Source of the DNA: Ferrovibrio sp.
Lineage (GTDB): Bacteria > Pseudomonadota > Alphaproteobacteria > Ferrovibrionales > Ferrovibrionaceae
Length of the DNA: 41,520 nucleotides
Reading direction: 5' to 3'
NCBI RefSeq assembly: GCF_002796975.1
Contig: NZ_PEKV01000020.1
Coordinates: 10,377-51,896, forward strand
Part shown: one piece after another, positions 39,417 through 41,520 of the stretch
How positions within the stretch are numbered: the stretch's first letter is position 1
How the letters are laid out: the number at the start of each line of letters is the position of its first letter
The notes under the pieces: model-generated
What the model was told of the DNA's origin: nothing
The model's database searches: none
Seen by the model: the letters and a program-made list of their open reading frames with translations, nothing else
Made by a program: the position numbers and the translations under genes

Positions 39417-40537
39417 CGCGGGCGCGGCCCGGAGATCTTTTGGAAGCAACGAGGCTGAAGCCTGTGAGCGATGCACGCGGCCCGGATACATCCGGACAAC
39501 CGATCATTCTCGATTTCGATGACAACCGCCTGCTGGCGCTGCTGTTCGGCGAGCATGATCGCCATCTGGCGCGCATAGAGGAACGGCTCGGCGTGGCGGT
39601 GGCCTCGCGCGGCAACCGGCTGATGATCACCGGCGCCGCCGAGGCGCAGGCGCAGGCCAGGAAAATTCTCACCGATCTCTATCGTCGGCTCGAAGGCGGG
39701 GCTGAAATCGAGATGGGCGATGTCGATGGTGCGATCCGCATGACCCAGGGAGGTCCGATGAATGCTCCGGTGAGTGGTAATGCAAAACTGCGTGACAAGG
39801 CGGAACTGATCCGCGACGACCGGCCGGTGCCGGACGGTGCGGTACGCACCAAGAAGCGTGTGATCCTGCCGCGCTCGCATACGCAGAAACTGTATTTCGA
39901 CGCGCTGCAGACGCATGAACTTGTGTTCGGTCTCGGTCCGGCCGGCACCGGCAAGACCTATCTCGCCGTGGCCATGGCAGTGAATTTCCTGCTCGAAGGC
40001 CGTGTCGACCGCATCATCCTGTCGCGCCCCGCCGTCGAGGCCGGCGAACGCCTCGGCTTCCTGCCCGGCGACATGCGCGACAAGATCGACCCCTATCTGC
40101 GTCCGCTCTACGACGCACTCTACGACATGCTGCCGGCCGAGCGCGTCGCCAAGGGCCTGGAAAGCGGCGAGGTGGAAGTCGCGCCGCTTGCCTTCATGCG
40201 CGGCCGCACGCTGGCGAATGCCTTCGTGATTCTGGATGAGGCGCAGAACACCTCGCCGGTGCAGATGAAGATGCTGCTGACCCGCCTGGGCGAGAATTCG
40301 CGCCTGGTGGTCACCGGCGACCTGTCGCAGATCGATCTGCCCATCGGCGTGCCGTCGGGCCTGCGCCACGCGCTCGACATCCTTGAAGGCACCGAAGGCA
40401 TCGGTTTCGTGCGCTTCGGCGAAGCCGACGTGGTGCGTCATCCGCTGGTCACCAAGATCGTGCGCGCCTATTCGGCGCATGAGCAGGAATTGGGCCTGTC
40501 GCGGCCGGATGCCGCCGGTCGTCCGCGCCGTGGATAG
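39413..40537 (+). CDS. phoH: PhoH-family ATPase
   Basis: A 374-residue PhoH/YbeZ ATPase, linked in this conserved block with the endoribonuclease YbeY in rRNA maturation. Residues about 30-110 form a KH-like N-terminal domain (LALLFGEHDRHLARIEERLGV, VASRGNRLMITGAAEAQAQA). The Walker A loop GPAGTGKT is at residues 175-182 and Walker B VILDEAQN has Asp275-Glu276. LSRPAVEAGERLGFLPGDMRDKIDPYLRP is diagnostic. The GTG start overlaps the miaB stop. The first 20 or so residues are not conserved, so a start a little downstream is possible. It is the usual partner of ybeY, which follows 40 bases later. Confidence 0.95.
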   Translation: MTRARPGDLLEATRLKPVSDARGPDTSGQPIILDFDDNRLLALLFGEHDRHLARIEERLGVAVASRGNRLMITGAAEAQAQARKILTDLYRRLEGGAEIEMGDVDGAIRMTQGGPMNAPVSGNAKLRDKAELIRDDRPVPDGAVRTKKRVILPRSHTQKLYFDALQTHELVFGLGPAGTGKTYLAVAMAVNFLLEGRVDRIILSRPAVEAGERLGFLPGDMRDKIDPYLRPLYDALYDMLPAERVAKGLESGEVEVAPLAFMRGRTLANAFVILDEAQNTSPVQMKMLLTRLGENSRLVVTGDLSQIDLPIGVPSGLRHALDILEGTEGIGFVRFGEADVVRHPLVTKIVRAYSAHEQELGLSRPDAAGRPRRG

Positions 40538-40577
40538 GTTGAACTGAGCCGCCGAATTTGCCACAAAGCACTGCACC

Positions 40578-41183
40578 ATGCCCGACGGTTCCAGTATCGA
40601 GATCGATATCCGCATTGCCAGCAGCGCCTGGCGTGCGGCTTTGCCCAATCCGGCCGCCGCGGTGCGCCGTGCTGCCATCGCCGCGCTGAAGGCTGAACTG
40701 CCGCCCAAAGCGAAGACCTCGCTCAGCATCCTGCTCACCGACGATGCCGAGATGCGCAAGCTGAATGCCGGCTGGCGCGCCAAGGACAAGCCGACCAACG
40801 TGCTGTCCTTCCCGGCTGAAAACGCGGTCGATCCGGCCCGGCCGCCGGCCTGGCTCGGCGATGTGGCGCTCGGGCTTGCCACCTGTCAGCGCGAGGCACG
40901 CGAGCAGAAAAAGGCTCTGGCCGATCACGTGACGCACCTGACCGTGCATGGCGTGCTGCACCTGCTCGGCTACGACCATATGGACGACGAGCAGGCGGAG
41001 GCCATGGAGCCGCTGGAGACCGATATCCTGGCTGCCATGGGCATCGGCGATCCCTACAAGCCGGCAGCGTCCAGAAAGCCGAAGGCGGCAAAGCCGAAAA
41101 AGCAGGCCGTGAAGAAAAAGACAGCAAAGAAGAAAGTCGCAGCGCGCCAGAAACCTGCCGCGAAGCGGAAGCGCACAAAATGA
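40578..41183 (+). CDS. ybeY: Endoribonuclease YbeY with lysine-rich C-terminal tail
   Basis: A 201-residue zinc endoribonuclease needed for 16S rRNA 3'-end processing and ribosome quality control. The zinc motif is HGVLHLLGYDH with His124, His128 and His134. LSILLTDDAEMRKLNAGWRAKDKPTNVLSFP is the family core. The normal domain ends at about residue 157. A 40-residue tail follows, made almost only of Lys, Ala, Pro and Arg (KAAKPKKQAVKKKTAKKKVA and more), like the tails of histone H1-like or RNA-binding proteins. This tail could strengthen rRNA binding (inference). The stop overlaps the corC start by ATGA. Confidence 0.95.
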   Translation: MPDGSSIEIDIRIASSAWRAALPNPAAAVRRAAIAALKAELPPKAKTSLSILLTDDAEMRKLNAGWRAKDKPTNVLSFPAENAVDPARPPAWLGDVALGLATCQREAREQKKALADHVTHLTVHGVLHLLGYDHMDDEQAEAMEPLETDILAAMGIGDPYKPAASRKPKAAKPKKQAVKKKTAKKKVAARQKPAAKRKRTK

Positions 41184-41520
41184 GCGAGACGCGGGAAAAC
41201 GGCGCCACACTGTGGAAGCGGCTGCTGTCGCTGCTGCGCGGCCGCCACGACGAGTCGCTCCGCGACAGTATCGAAGAGCTGCTGGAAGAGCATGCCGACG
41301 ACAGTTCCACGCCGGAGGAAACCGCCGAGCGTGCACTGCTGCGCAATGTGCTGGAAGTGGGCGAGCTGCGCGTCGGCGAAATCCGCGTGCCGCGCACCGA
41401 CATCATCGCCGTGCCGCTGGAGATCGAATTCGACAAGCTGGTGAAGACGCTGGTGGATGCCGAGCATTCGCGCCTGCCGATCTATCGCGGCAATCTCGAC
41501 GACGTGATCGGCATGATCCA
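41180..41520 (+). CDS. corC: CorC/TlyC-type CBS-domain transporter-associated protein, 5' part
   Basis: The first 113 codons of a hemolysin-C/CorC-type protein; the gene runs out of the window. It begins MSETRENGATLWKRLLSLLRGRHDESLRDSIEELLEEH, then RALLRNVLEVGELRVGEIRVPRTDIIAVPLE, the conserved entry to the paired CBS domains, and HSRLPIYRGNLDDVIGMI, the start of CBS 1. There are no membrane helices, as is normal for soluble CorC proteins thought to aid magnesium/cobalt efflux. It overlaps ybeY by ATGA. In alphaproteobacteria the next gene is usually lnt, which lies beyond this window. Confidence 0.93.
   Translation, partial: MSETRENGATLWKRLLSLLRGRHDESLRDSIEELLEEHADDSSTPEETAERALLRNVLEVGELRVGEIRVPRTDIIAVPLEIEFDKLVKTLVDAEHSRLPIYRGNLDDVIGMI

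Overview
The window is a GC-rich stretch of an alphaproteobacterial chromosome, most likely from the Rhodospirillales in the broad sense. Pointers are MucR/Ros and an alphaproteobacterial-type Fur, IalB next to rlmN, DUF2336 and PAS_5-type proteins, and the conserved block tsaB/rimI-mucR-fur-plsC-miaB-phoH-ybeY-corC. The species is inferred only loosely. Genes are tightly packed on both strands. I see no tRNA, rRNA, CRISPR array, prophage or intact insertion sequence.

Layout. 1-4.75 kb: 3' end of gshB, an FkbM methyltransferase, a tiny lipoprotein, a DUF2336 protein and a membrane histidine kinase. 4.8-9.8 kb (minus strand): a tandem pair of TPR/O-GlcNAc-transferase-like proteins overlapping by ATGA, followed by a D-threonine aldolase/D-serine dehydratase-family enzyme. 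9.9-12.6 kb: a PaaI-type thioesterase and groES-groEL with a CIRCE operator and a strong terminator. 12.6-15.4 kb: DUF2177 protein, 1-Cys peroxiredoxin, DUF421 protein, and an AT-richer orphan gene bracketed by inverted palindromic repeats. 15.5-23.6 kb: YegD-like Hsp70, SemiSWEET, core MetE-like protein, acyltransferase-3, an MFS/LysR divergent pair and an M20 amidohydrolase. 23.7-30.1 kb: MipA/OmpV barrel, orphan AbrB-type protein, the ialB-rlmN operon with a periplasmic protein, an ECF sigma factor, a PAS_5 protein, a small membrane protein and a beta-propeller. 30.2-34.4 kb: sppA-ihfB-lapA, then an ornithine-cyclodeaminase-like/sarcosine-oxidase-like pair and a convergent VanX dipeptidase. 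34.45 kb to the end: a tsaB-rimI fusion, mucR, fur, plsC, miaB, phoH, ybeY and the 5' part of corC.

The most unusual signal is non-coding. Two intergenic arrays (about 16.99-17.14 kb and 37.72-37.84 kb) are built from short degenerate units related to AANNAAGC. They are spaced 10-11 bp apart, and the second keeps almost exact 21-bp (two helical turns) phasing. Both contain a GATAAGCC unit at the head of the regular run, although they lie about 20 kb apart in unrelated contexts. The second array sits directly downstream of a good promoter-like sequence. They look like one family of helically phased sites, either protein-binding or curved DNA, or a structured leader/sRNA element, for which I know no name. 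A second family of 31-bp palindromes (gtcatggccgggc... type) is dispersed through the intergenic regions.
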